This document shows positions 1 through 11,501 of a stretch of 64,000 nucleotides of DNA, one piece after another (within the stretch, counting starts at the first letter, position 1; every line of letters begins with the position of its first letter). Source of the DNA: Brachionus plicatilis (taxonomy: Eukaryota > Rotifera > Eurotatoria > Ploima > Brachionidae). The notes under the pieces were generated by a model, which saw only the letters and a program-made list of their open reading frames with translations, did no database searches and was not told where the DNA came from. Position numbers and translations under genes: made by a program. The DNA lies in contig QEOQ01000226.1 in assembly GCA_010279815.1 (NCBI GenBank), positions 3,041,219 through 3,105,218 on the forward strand, read 5' to 3'.

Positions 1-786
1 AAGATGAAGTTAAAATTGAAAAAGAGACTCAAAAGAATAAGCCTGTTCTCAACAGATAAAATTAATTAATTTAATTTTTTAATTTATTTATTTGCTTATC
101 TGTACCAAGCGGTTATGTCTAAAATATACACCCATCAAGATTGCGAAAAAACAACACCGGGTGAAAATAACCAAAATTTTTATAAAAGTAAAATTTTTTT
201 GTGATACATTTATTCCTAATTATCTGAATTTAACTATACACTCATTTTCATCTAAAAAAAAATTTCATCACCTTTAAATTTCGAATGAAAAAAAAACAAC
301 CCAAAACACCAAAAAATTCCCTCATAACTTTCCATATACACCCAAAACTGATTATATTTTTGAATAGAGCATAAAAACATCTACTAGAAAATATAGTTTT
401 TATAAATTAAATAATTTGATTTTGCCATTAAAAATCGAAAAAACAACATTTTTGCCTCTTCGACAATGCACCCTGATTTTTTTGCCTTTTTTTTATTTTT
501 TTTCCACAAAATAATAATAGGTTATCGATCCCGAGGAATCTGAAAATAAAATGAGATTTGTTCTATCTGAATTAGTTTTTAAAGTAAAATTATTATTTTT
601 TTTTAGATTTTGTTAAATGTGTATAAAACCTCTATAATGGTCTTAAAGTAAATCGAATATAATGCATAGTATTTTAAGTATTTTAATCTTCAGTAAAATT
701 TATTTAGTAAAATAATACAAAATAATGGTAATAATTTCAAAAAAATAATTAAATGTTCAGTTAGTATAATATTATTAAATCAATAT
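1..786. other. AT-rich non-coding stretch with a dispersed repeat tail
   Basis: No convincing gene is visible. Around 82-112 lies a tail (TTATCTGTACC, minus orientation) that recurs near 4435, 10590, 52580 and 60375. In the opposite orientation it reads GCTCGGTACAGATAAACAAA, which looks like the 3' end of a retroposon family. The rest is simple A/T sequence. Confidence 0.5.
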
Positions 787-2165
787 GGTAACCTAGTCTA
801 AAGGGGTTATGGGTTAATAGGGTGAACGAATTTGAAAAACCCCTATATCTCCTTCATTTTTAAAGCTACTACCTAAAAAAATATCTTGATATGTAGAACT
901 CGAGGAGAGAAATCGAATGATATGTGTGAAATATTTAAAAAAAAAATCGTTATGCTTTTTTTTCAAATAAATGCTTTTTTTTCTCTTAAAGTTCGACTAC
1001 GCCTAATGAGGTGAAAAAGCCTCGAATTAGTGATTCGGGAGAAGGGTGCTTTAAGGCCCTAGGTAATACTTAAGCTCTAACCTATTTCGCTTGATAGATT
1101 CAGCACATGCTAAAGTATCTAAGAGAATTTTTTTAGAATTTTAGGAAATATCCTTAGGGCTTCATCTAATGGGGTTTTTTTTAGGGCTTAAAAGGTTAAA
1201 TATATTTAACCCTATTAGTCAAAAAAATCACCCAATTAGTCCAAATAAGATTCTATTTAACCCATTTAACCAAATAAGACTATAAAAATGCAGTGACGAT
1301 ATTTTTTAATTATTAAAAAATTGTAAAATTATTTTCTCTCTCTCACTCTCAAAATTTTTTTTTTTTAAAGCCGAGTTTTTATTTCAAACATAAAAAAAGC
1401 AAATTGTTTAAAAATAAGCTAAAAATGTCACAGAAAAAAGAAATTCAAACTAAAAAAATTATACTGTACAAAATCTAAAATACACTATTAGTGCTGTAAA
1501 TAGTAATAAGCAAAATAAGAAGAGGCCAAAAATGCCAAAATAGCTAAAAAAGTAACTGGAAGAGGAAGAGGACGACCACGAAAGCTTGTTGAAAGCAAAT
1601 TAACACCAGATTAAAATGATAACTTATCAGAATCCGAAATATTGTGTAGCTCATGTGAAACAAAGATGGCTGAAGAGAAAGAAAACACGCCAAAATGGTT
1701 ATCTTGTGAAAAGTGCTCAAATTGGGTTGGTTTTAGTTGTTGTTTATCAAAAGAATTTAAAAAAAAAACAAAAAAAGAATTTTTATGTGATGATTGTAAA
1801 GATTAACTTTTACTTTTTTTTGAATTCGTTAAAACTCATCTTTGTTCTGTTTCGAATAAATTAAATTAAATGAATTAAATAATTTTATTAAAAAATTCAA
1901 AAAATTTTCTTCTTAAATGTCAAATGGGTTAAAAGGGTTAAAATTCTTTTTTTGGGGTTAAATTTCGGGCTAATGGTATACAATTTTAGGTGTAATCGGG
2001 TTAACCGCTTTAACCCTTTTGGACCTCACATAATTAACCGCGGAGCTAAATGGGTTACTCAAAAAATTCGGGAAAATTGGGTGACTATTTTTGAAGTTTT
2101 TGAACAAAATGGGTGAGAAATAAGCAATAAAAAAAAATATGGTCACCCGGTTAGACTAGGTTACC
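787..2165 (+). mobile_element. TIR element starting GGTAACC, carrying an AT-hook/PHD remnant
   Basis: The two ends are inverted copies (GGTAACCTAGTCTAA), followed by subterminal blocks rich in GGGTTA and CACCC. The right end, reverse-complemented, is clearly related to the sequence starting at 29852, so a family is present. No exact target-site duplication could be read. The only coding trace is an AT-hook plus PHD-like finger at 1519-1806, with no transposase core, so this is an internally deleted, non-autonomous element. A Mutator-like origin is inferred from size and content. Confidence 0.6.
1519..1806 (+). pseudogene. AT-hook followed by a PHD-like zinc finger, with one in-frame stop
   Basis: The frame opens after TAA at 1516. 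It encodes an AT-hook (GRGRGRPRK), meets TAA at 1612-1614, and continues in the same frame into a Cys-rich finger: CSSC, then WLSCEKC, then FSC, then CDDC before the stop at 1804. Spacing matches a PHD finger, but the histidine expected before the sixth ligand (WYHxxC in the family) is missing: the sequence reads WVGFSC. AT-hooks bind AT-rich DNA and PHD fingers read histone tails, so the piece may once have helped target a transposase. The stop and missing ligand suggest decay; a downstream start could still yield the finger alone. Confidence 0.5.
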
Positions 2166-3594
2166 ATAAATCCATTTAAGTAAATTAATTAAAAAGAAAT
2201 AGCAAAAATATTTATTTATTCAGTAAATTTATCGAATTTTAGTTAACTGACAGTAAAATTACTGTTTGATGAGTGCTCTTTTAGCATTTTTGGGGCATCT
2301 AGGCCCACGTCTCTGTCCAATCGGGATCTACCAATGGAATAACGCAATCAGCCAATTTAATTGTGCAGAAATGGCAAGAATATATTTGCATAAATGCTGC
2401 TTGGCGAAGGCGAGACAGATACGCTTTCCTCGAAGATAATAATCTTCGACTGGCTGGAGACAACGAATCGAAATCTGTATACTGGAAATCTTTATGCATC
2501 TTCAGTGGCAAGAAACGAATACTTTGATAATTATTTCATGTGTTATTGTTCAATTTGTTTATTAAGTGTTAAAAGTTCAATTAAAAAAATTTTATGAATA
2601 TAATTTACTTATGGGATAATCATTCTTACTGAATAAATTATTTTATTTACTGATTAATTCTATTATTTTTACTGAAGCGATGATCATATGCGATTTTAAT
2701 ACAGTCCCTGCTGTATTGACTTTACCATGCGTCTAATTTTAATGCTTTAAAATCGCTTTAAAAAAAAAACAGCACAGCGCCATTTTTCTTTTAAATGATA
2801 TCTAAAAAAAAAGGCTCATAAGCATTTTTCTTAGTAAATTGAGTCTTAAAAAATTCAAATCCAGGGCCTATTTTTTAATAGGATTTTTTTTATTTTTTGA
2901 TAAAAATTAATAAAGGAAAATCGGGTTTTATTTTATTTGAAAAATTATTCTTTCATTAATAAAATTTACAACAATCCAATTTTTTGCTTTACTGATAATC
3001 AAAATATTTAATAAATAATCATATATTTTTTAAATATTTGATTTTTTTAAATTTAAAATATTTCGATTCATTAAGTTTGAATATTTTTTTTCTTATTAAT
3101 GCTTTTTTAATATCTTTTTATGGTTTTTTATATATTTATTAAATTATATGAATATAGATTAAGACAATTGTAAAAATACTGTATTTAAATTTTAAAGTAA
3201 GTTATGGTAATAAGTTAAGGTTTATGTATCAAAATTTTACTGTTTTTCACACATTTGGGTTTTAAATATTATGATTAAATATCGAAAAAAAGTTAAACGT
3301 ATGACAGAACTTTAAGAGGCAATTGACAAAATGATTTTCTTCAGCGCTATCAGCTTTAGCTATTGTTGGGTTACTAGAAAGAATTTTCTATTAACTTATC
3401 TGATATTACTTTTAAACTATTAAAAACAAACTCAAAATCTGCATAAGTGGAATCAACCGTTCTGTGAACAGACTTGGTTATATTTACTAACCGCCTTGTT
3501 GCAATGAACAATCTAAAAAAATTAGTTTATCTTTGTCAAGATTTTGTTGTCAAATTTGACAACAAAATCTTTATCTAGTTCAGTTTCTTCGGCT
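2166..3594. other. Non-coding; short possible coding relic near 2385-2515
   Basis: Mostly A/T tracts. A less AT-biased island at about 2290-2520 can be read on the plus strand as an Arg-rich stretch followed by LAGDNESKSVYWKSL, but it is short and I recognise no family. It is probably a transposon relic. Confidence 0.3.
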
Positions 3595-4297
3595 GGCAGA
3601 CCTATCCGACAAAGTCATTTCCGACAAATCACGATCCGACAATGCCTTTTCCGACAAAATAATTTCCGATAAGTCAATTCCGACAAATCCCGATCCGACA
3701 ATTTTTTATTTAACAATTAAATAAAAAGTTACTTTTCCGACAAAGATTTTAAGTAATATCAAATAAAAATTGTCCAAAAAAATAGTATTGTCACCGAATT
3801 AATTTTATAACTGATATGTCTCAAAGTCAAGATAATACTTTTATTGAGTTTTAAACCACCAAAGGGAAACTATGTATTGGTTTCTTAACTGAAAAGTATC
3901 GATTTAAATATGAATCGAAGTTAATTGGATACAAATCTTGAATTTGTAGTGAAAACGAATCTTCTGGTTGCCTAGCAACCATTAAAAAATTTGAAAGCAC
4001 CATTACCAAACAACCAATTACCGATTTTGGTCACCAAATAGGCAACAAAAAAATTTTAGAAATTAAACCAGATCTTAAAACAAGGACGATTATGAAGGAA
4101 ATAGAATAAGGTGCAATGAACGCTGCTAAAACCTTTTTAATTAATTATTTTTTATTTAATTGTTACTATTTTTTTGGACAATTTTTATTTGATATTACTT
4201 AAATTCTTTGTCGGAAAAGTAACTTTTTATTTAATTGTTAAATAAAAAATTGTCGGATCGGGATTTGTCGGAAATGACTTTGTCGGATTGGTCTGAC
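3595..4297 (+). mobile_element. TIR element with CCGACAAA-repeat arms enclosing a FLYWCH relic
   Basis: The left arm (3595-3782) and right arm (about 4158-4297) are inverted copies built from repeated CCGACAA / TTGTCGG units. Both include the long match TTTAACAATTAAATAAAAAG followed by TTACTTTTCCGACAAAG. A further copy of the outer motif lies at 4301-4320. About 370 bp between the arms hold a FLYWCH-type pseudogene. FLYWCH fingers are frequent partners of Mutator-like transposons; assignment to that group is inference. Confidence 0.65.
3855..4109 (+). pseudogene. FLYWCH-type zinc finger remnant
   Basis: The frame begins after TAA at about 3852 and reads TTKGKLCIGFLTEKYRFKYE. It then reads KLIGYKS, an in-frame TGA where the conserved tryptophan of the W-x-C step would lie, then IC, GCLAT and a histidine (FGHQ). 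This order of aromatic, Cys, Cys-x-A and His matches FLYWCH fingers, but the second terminal His is not evident. The product would be about 80 residues. The stop in place of Trp and the lack of a start make a functional protein unlikely. Confidence 0.45.
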
Positions 4298-5715
4298 TAC
4301 CAATCCGACAAAGTCACTGGTTTCTTCAAGGATGATATCTTTTTCTGAGCACCACAGTTGAAATTCAAGTATAATTATTTTTGAAGTTCCAAATCTTTTT
4401 TTCCGAAGCTTACTAATACAATCTTTTAATTTATTTGTTTATCTGTACCGAACTAATGCTCCATACTTTAATATAAAAAATTGAAAATTAAATAAGATAA
4501 AATAAGAAAGAAATAAATACAAATTAAAGAAAAAAAGAAAAGAATAAATAAGTCAAAAGAAAATTAAAAACGACATGTTGAAATAAATAGAGGTAAAGCA
4601 AGTTTTAATATTTGATAGTTCAGGAAAAAATGAAGAAATTACTAGGTAACAGGAAATAGTTATTTGTTTTTGTTCGAGTCTTCTTAAGTTAGTTTTCGAA
4701 GTTTAAGTTACTTTTGCTATTTTTCGAATATATTAAGCTTTCAGTTTAAAATTTAATTATCGTTCTACCTCAAATATAAGAAAAATCGGTCATCAAAGGA
4801 TTTCTTCAATTCGAAAATTTTTTACTCCAAAAATGAGACTCAAATTAAAAAAAAAAGACTAAAGATTTTTTATTTTATTTGAGTCAAAACAATTACGGTA
4901 TTAAAAATAAATTAGCATAATTTATTTATAACTTATTCTTAGCAATTCAGGAAATTCATTGATTAAACCTGCTTCTTTTAAAAAACTTTCTTGGAATGGT
5001 TCTTTTTGATAGATCCAATTCTGCAAAATCTGATTGATCTATATCTAAAAAGACTTAATTTTTAAATTATTTAATCTGCTATTTTCTTTATGTGATTCAT
5101 GAAACTGAATCCAAAAATGATAAGTTTATTGGCGTTAAATAGAGAACTCTGTTATTCGAGCAGATTTCGGCTAAGACTTTGCTTATTCTAATCGATGAAG
5201 ATTAAATTACTGTGAGTTTTAATGAATTAGTTACATTAGCTGCAATATGTGGTGAATTGGAGAGCTAAGAATTGTATCAAAAGAAAATGTTGAAACTTCA
5301 TTTGGAGCTCTTCTTGACACTAAAGGAGATGTTTGTACCGATTGTAGCTCAATAATTTCAATATCCTTAAATTTTTCAATATATATAAATACTCTTCTTT
5401 CTTTGTTCTCGATGCATGCTAAAATTTCAGTGAGTTCTTTTACATTGTAGCTGTTTTACATTTTCATTTTTTTAAAAAAAATTTATCTCTTAAACGATGA
5501 TAAAGTTACATCTCAAAATTAATGTGATTAATTCCTGTTAAATCACAACAGCTAAATTCTTTTATTATTTAGTCATGATTTTTGATTGTTGCTCTGATTC
5601 TTAATTAAACGATTATCGAGCTTTTCACTTAATGGCTTGCGACCTCCACCTCGCAATCTCTTCCTCTCAAGCTCAGCACCCTCAGAACTCTTTTTAGATT
5701 TGTTCCATTTTGATT
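4298..5715. other. Non-coding A/T-rich stretch
   Basis: A retroposon-like tail (TTTATCTGTACCGAAC, minus orientation) lies near 4435-4455. Short open frames are broken and of simple composition. Nothing else is supported. Confidence 0.4.
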
Positions 5716-6014
5716 TAACGTAATTGTCCGATAAATATGACATGTCACTAACAAATTTAGTGACATGTAATATTTCAGTGAACACTGATTTTTTAAAATT
5801 GAAATATTCGCTTTTAGTGACATGCAACAATAAGCAAATATGCATAAATATTGCTATTTTTTATGAAAATATTATGCATATTCGCTTTTTGTTGCATGTC
5901 ACTAAAAGCGAATATTTCAATTTTAAAAATCAGTGTTCACTCAAATATTACATGTCACTAAAATAGGGTTACTCTGTTTTAGTGACATGTCATATTTATC
6001 GGACATTTACGTTA
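5716..6014. repeat. Near-perfect foldback (palindromic MITE), about 300 bp
   Basis: The outer ends are inverted: GTCCGATAAATATGACATGT at 5726 mirrors the end at 6004, and the match extends outward through TAACGTAA and TTACGTTA. Inside, blocks such as TTAGTGACATG and GCGAATATTTCAATTTTAAA occur in both orientations around a centre near 5850. The single-stranded form would make one long hairpin. Open frames read here are products of the palindrome, not genes. Confidence 0.8.
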
Positions 6015-9000
6015 TTTGAAATTAAAGTCGTTACATTATAAGCTGCCATTGTAATATTTTTGTCCTCCGATTTACATATAGCACTAAATTTTAGCTAAAT
6101 TGGATAAGCTTTTCGACTGTTTAAAAGCCTAGATGAGTATACTTATTCTTTTAAAATTTAAAATGATTTTTTTTTAAATGATGGTCTTTAAATACTTAGA
6201 TAAATTTAAGCTTTAAAAAAAAATTCAATCAGATGAATGCGTGCTTTGCAACTATTACAACTTTGACGCTTTGATTAGGATCTTACATTCATTATTATTT
6301 TGAAAAGTGATGGAAAAAATCATATTTAATCTTATCAAAATGAAATCTTGTTAGAATAAAAAGCTATTTTTCTCACAGCAGAAATTTTTAATTACATCTA
6401 GTATCTAATAAACAAAAAATCTTCTTAGGCATTAGCAATGAAAATTTGGCTAAAATCAAAATAATATTTGAACGTTGCAAATAATTTATACTTATTTATT
6501 CATAATTTGAAGGAAGGAATTATTTTTTTTTATTTTACTTTAATTGAGTCACTTTTTTTTGAAAAATAACTAAAATAAAGGAAAATTTTTGCCTCAAATA
6601 GCAGCAAATCTCTTCTATTTGAAGAAATACGTTTGTTATAAGATAGTTTTTTTAGACAATATTTAATTTTTTAATCATTAAAAGACTCTGATCAAAGCAA
6701 GATTTCAAATCTTTGCAATTTTATCAGTTTAGAAGCTAGAAGAGTGACCAACGTGTCAAATTCTAGGGCTCGAGGTTCTCTACAACGTAATTTTTACCGG
6801 AGTCAAAAAACTCAGTAAACAATGAAGTATGCACCTCTGAAAAAGTCAAAAAAACCCATTTTTAGACATTTTTCATGAGGCGCTAGTGACCTGGATTGTT
6901 TTGTCAGCCTAAATACCGAGACAGATATGGTAAGTACTCTTAATTTCCTTACTTTTGGCTTTTACAGATCGAAAAAAGCTCAAAAATTGACAAAGTTATG
7001 TCACTTTAAAGTGGGTGACTCTGATCAAAAAAGCAAGATTTCAAATCTTTGCAATTTAAGAAGCTAGAGGATTGATAAATATAGTTATTTAATTTATAAA
7101 CAAAGATTTGTATCACCACTTAAAGTTGATTTGGATTTATTGCCAGGAACGAGCATCACGACCAGCTAATAACCAGATGTGTACATAGGAAAATCTAGGA
7201 TACTGAACGATTTTTCAATTCAAGAATTGAAACCCTGCATTCTGATACGACGAATACTTCAGCGAAACTATTGGCTATCGGTTTTGTTTAATAATAAAAT
7301 CTAACACTTTAATATTAAATTTAAAAGAAAAAAAAGAAAACAACAAACAAATATTGTTCTTTTACTATTTTATCTGCCATGAAATTTACAATTAAATAAT
7401 TAATCTTCGACAAATTAAACCATTTATCCATCAAAAGAAATAGACACCACACCAATTTTAAAATCAAATAAAGAATCCCCTGACGTTCTATTCCAAAAAA
7501 AAGAACAAGAACAACGGCAGCTAACAAATGTCAACAAACTATGTAACTTCCTATAATTTCTATTCAAAACATTTATCTTTAATTAAAATTTTACATTTCA
7601 AATACAATTTTCTGTAATTTTTTATACTTATCTAAAATGATTAATGATTAATAAAAATATTAACAATATATATTTAGATTTTTTAAAATACTAATTTAGC
7701 CTTAAAACTCAATGCCTAATCAAAAACAAGCAAAAAAAATCTTTTGTGCACCAATTAAGACATTTTATTTTTACTTTTATTTGATATTTTATAATCTTAC
7801 AGTGGTGATTTGCTTTTTGTATTTTACAAAAATTTACGTAAAATCCTAAAAGTCCAAAAAAATTCGAATAAATACAAAAAAATTCGATTTTTTAAGTTTT
7901 TTTTAAAAAAATATGCAAAATAAATTCCAAAAAAAATTTACCATTTTTTACGTAAATTTACGTAAATTGATAGTAAAAAAAAGTAAATTCTGGTAAAAAG
8001 AAGTAAAAAATGGTAAATAAAAGTAAAATAAACCGGTTTTTGATATTTTAAAATAAGATTTATTGATTAACCTTAAATTTTTTTTGATAACTAAATTAAT
8101 TAAGTCTTTTGAAATTTATTAATGAAATTTTGTTCTTTTTGAATTCAATTTTTTCATTCACATTAACTAAATTAAACATAAAAAAAAAAGTAAACAATTA
8201 TGGTTTTTTGGAAGCCTTGTCCATTTTCAGGCTATCAGAAGCCTTCTTCCAACAACTAGCAAAAGTACTATTTTTTGGCACAAATTTTAGTAGCTCTCCT
8301 AAAATTAGCCATAAATAGATTTGTTTTTGAAAACCAAGTATTTTTTAAATTACTTTTAATGTCCAACATAACATGGCTATATTTTTTCTGATAGTAACCA
8401 AGAGTTTTATCTGGTTATTTATTTATTTAGTTTAATTTTAATTTCTTTTTATTTTTATGCAAAACTTTATTTTTTAATTTTTATTTCACTTCTCCTAATG
8501 GAGGTTAATTTGAATTAAATGAATAAATATAGCGGATATGTTAATTTTTGTAATAATTTATTAAAAACGCTTGCGCAAGGGAAAAAAATAAATGTTCTAT
8601 CGCTGCTTAAGCAGACAGAGTAAGTGCTTAAGCGATGCTCTAGAGCTGATTTAGCAGTCCTATAAACACTGTCATCTTATTTCTGAAATGTCCCATAATT
8701 TACGTCAATTTACGTCAATTTTCGTTAATTTTCGTTAATTAACGGAAATTCAGGAAAAATCATCATGGCATTACCATATATCAATCATTTTAAATTTTTC
8801 TTTGAATAAAAATAATTAGTGTAAAATGAAATATTTCAGTTCCCTTTCGAAAAATGCTTGCGAAATATTTTTGAAATATATGGCGATCTTTGATGTTATT
8901 GAAAAGATTTTGATTTCGAAAATTTTTCAATTTTTTTTGGTTTTTGATTAGACAAGGAAGTGTTTTAAAGTAGTCATCTTTTTTAAAAACTTTATTTTAT

Positions 9001-9269
9001 TTAAATATTTTTTATCAAAGCGCTTAAGACACGAAATTGAACAATAAAAATTTTAAAATAAATTTTATTAAATATTCCATTAGCAAAACGAAATAACATC
9101 ATTTTGATTTTGTTAAAAAGTCAAAAAAAAATTCTTTTTAATAATACAAAAACATCTAATTAACTTATAAATGAAGCAACTTATGGTTAAATTTACTTTG
9201 AATTCTAATTTTAAATAAAATCAAACTGAATATTTTTAATAATTTTCAAGATTTTCACAAAAAACCTTT
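6015..9269. other. Gene-poor stretch with dispersed repeats
   Basis: No gene is supported. A CAGTGGTGATTTG...ACGTAAATTTACG repeat, related to the palindromic element at 38582, lies at about 7799-8045. A second ACGTCAATTT-rich block lies at 8695-8760. The rest is A/T homopolymer-rich. Confidence 0.4.
6682..7080. repeat. Direct repeat pair of about 65 bp
   Basis: The stretch GACTCTGATCAAAGCAAGAT with TTTCAAATCTTTGCAATTT and AGAAGCTAGA occurs at 6687-6745 and again, slightly changed, at 7018-7067. The repeats bracket about 270 bp that are less AT-biased and include AAAGCTCAAAAATTGAC. They could be the ends of a small element or a duplication. Confidence 0.6.
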
Positions 9270-9623
9270 TTACAGTTTAAGCAAACAAAAGAGTTTATTT
9301 TTTTCTCTTTGCATCTTTAATTGATGGTCTTGCTTCGTTTTCCTTTTTAATTTCCTTTCATTATCTTCACACTTGAATTCTCTCACTACAGTAGTTTCTC
9401 TTACAATTAATCGTGATGATGTTGCTATTGATTCATTTTCTGAACTAGAATCAGTGTCGACTTTTTTCTTTTTAGATGCAGCCGTTTTTTTATGTGACTT
9501 TTTTTTTCGTGCACAATATTTTTCATCTCCCTTGCAACCACATTGTAAAGTGCATGGTTTTTTTTTAAGTTTGCATGAACAATTAAATTCCGAACAATTC
9601 GATATTTTGCAGTTGCAGGCCAT
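9270..9623 (-). CDS. Small Cys-rich CXC-type protein, 117 aa
   Basis: The ATG is at 9623. The first about 45 residues are packed with cysteines in CxC and CxxxxC spacing (ACNCKISNCSEFNCSCK, then CTLQCGCKGDEKYC). They are followed by a Lys/Ser-rich tail with a nuclear-localisation look (KKKSHKKTAASKKKK) and a charged C-terminal part. Such patterns occur in CXC/tesmin-like DNA-binding modules and in Cys-rich tails of some DDE transposases. No introns or partner exons are evident. It could be a host gene or a transposon fragment; surroundings without genes favour the latter. The function is not recognised with certainty. Confidence 0.45.
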   Translation of the reverse strand: MACNCKISNCSEFNCSCKLKKKPCTLQCGCKGDEKYCARKKKSHKKTAASKKKKVDTDSSSENESIATSSRLIVRETTVVREFKCEDNERKLKRKTKQDHQLKMQREKNKLFCLLKL

Positions 9624-11195
9624 TCAAAATTTCTAAAAAAAATTTTTAAAAAAATAGCAGATTATGTTTAGATTTAAAATTGTGATAGTTCAGAATTATC
9701 ATAAAAGACTAAAATGGGAAGAGTTAAAAATATATTAAATCTAGCTGACTTTAAATTTTAAAATTATTCAAATAATAGAAATTTGCCATTTTAAAAAAAA
9801 TTAAGAATTTATATAATTTTATAATTATTATATTTTTTAAATAATTTGAGTGCTGTTACCAGCGAAACAAAATAATCAACTTCTTATTGGATGTAAAATT
9901 AGAGAATTCGTAATTAAATTAATGTTCGCACGCAGCAAAACTTTAGCACTATCTGAATTAAAAAATTCAATCTATAATTGGTAATAGAAATCATTCGTCA
10001 AAAAAAGATTTTTTTTGATATTTACGAAATAAATGGAGTTAAGGAAATGTTAGAAAAAGGATAAGAAATATACGTCAATGATTTATTTTATAAAATATAT
10101 TTATAAAATGGTTACTCATCTTTCTTATTTGTTGTAAATTACTTAATCAAAATTTTTTGTTAAAAAACTTCAATTTTGTTAATTTTTAAAAATCAAGCCA
10201 AAAATTTAATTTTGTCATAATTGTCTTTGTAAGACATTTTTATTTTGTATTTAATTAATTTTTACAGATCGAAAAAAAATCAAAAATTAAAAAAGTTACA
10301 GTGTCGGAAATTAAGTTGTCATATCATCTGATATCATTTAATATCATTTTTTTAAACTCTCCTCATATTAGCTGATATTAGCTATTATCATTTGATATCA
10401 GATAATAGGTAAACTATGGTTCATGTATCCGACTAGACAAAGTTTTTCAACGATTGAAAATTAAGCAAAAACTAAATAAATTTTTTATCTTTTTTTTTCT
10501 TTTTAATTATTTTTTATATTATTTTATCTTATTTAACTTTATTTTTAATTTTTTTATTTTATATTTTTTTATTCTGAAGGTTGGTAGAGGTACAGATAAA
10601 TAAGTAAAATATTTAAAAGTTAAATAAAGAATTTTAAATATTTTTTCAGATTTTCAAATAAAAATTAGACTCATTCTGGTTCACTAAAGAGTTTAATTTC
10701 AAATAAGAAATTGCTTGCAATATTAACTTAAAATTATTTTTTATTTGAAAGTGAAAAAAATATTTGAAACATCGCACTTTTTCAATGTTATTTCAACATT
10801 GGAATCATCTTGTGGTTCCAACAAAAAAAATTAAACCATATGGCAAGTTTTTTTTTTTCTATTTAACTTTTTTGAAATTACGTTGTTTAATTTAAACCCA
10901 ATACTTAAGCATGTTAAAATTTGAAATATAATTACGCAATTATTTCTAAAAATGTAAAATAGAAAAAAAAACTTGCCATATGTAAAAATATGTAAATAAA
11001 TTTTTTTTCCTGATATTAGATGATGTCAGTTGATTGCGAGGAACGAAGTGACGATGCTAATAACCAGACACATGTGTATCAGGTATGTGCATTAAGTACT
11101 TAAATCGTATTTTCAATACTTAAGTAAATGGACCATATTTTTAAGTAAATACTTATACTTAAGTCCATTTTTCATTTTTTTAAGTAAATACTTAA
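9624..11195. other. Non-coding stretch with several inverted repeats
   Basis: At 10312-10432 lies a block with GTGTCGGAAA and repeated TGATATCA motifs ending GTATCCGAC, likely a small TIR element. At 10837-10865 and 10957-10982 CATATGGCAAG with a T tract is present in both orientations, forming a second foldback. At 11080-11195 the motif ACTTAAGT is repeated; this is the sequence interrupted by the Gypsy insertion, and it resumes after 15886. A retroposon tail lies near 10567-10605. Confidence 0.45.
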
Positions 11196-11200
11196 GTATT

Positions 11201-11404
11201 TTTTGTACACTGAGATAAACACTAAGTTAAACACTAAGTTTTGTTTCAATACTTCTTTTATTTTATTAAAAGAATAATCCCATAAATATAAAATAAGTTT
11301 GTTTAAATATACGGTGCCAAGCCCAAACAAGTTGTTTGATTTTTATTAGCAAACACCACGCAAGCACGCATCTAATGCATGTTTGCTAAAACCACTACAT
11401 AACA
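11201..11404 (-). repeat. 3' LTR of the Gypsy element
   Basis: The LTR is 204 bp. In coding orientation it starts TGTTATGTAGTGG and ends GTGTACAAAA. It reads the same as the copy at 15677-15880. Confidence 0.95.
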
Positions 11405-11421
11405 TCCTCCCCTCTTTATTT
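11405..11421 (-). promoter_or_regulatory. Polypurine tract of the Gypsy element
   Basis: The minus strand reads AATAAAGAGGGGAGGA directly before the 3' LTR. This is the expected primer site for plus-strand DNA synthesis. Confidence 0.85.
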
Positions 11422-11501
11422 GAATTATATAACACGAAATTAAGTCAAACGGTACAAAAGTACTTTTAAGTGAATAGATGAAGTAAATAAATTAAAAATA
11501 A

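Noticed and set aside
92..277. 61-aa frame at the window start
   Set aside because: Simple Lys/Ile/Phe composition typical of A/T-rich non-coding DNA; no start context or domain.
1616..1864. 82-aa plus-strand frame
   Set aside because: It is out of frame with the Cys-rich PHD-like reading and consists of Lys/Phe runs.
5573..5966. Open frames of 64-90 aa on both strands around 5.7 kb
   Set aside because: They lie in or across the foldback at 5716-6014 and mirror each other, as expected from a palindrome.
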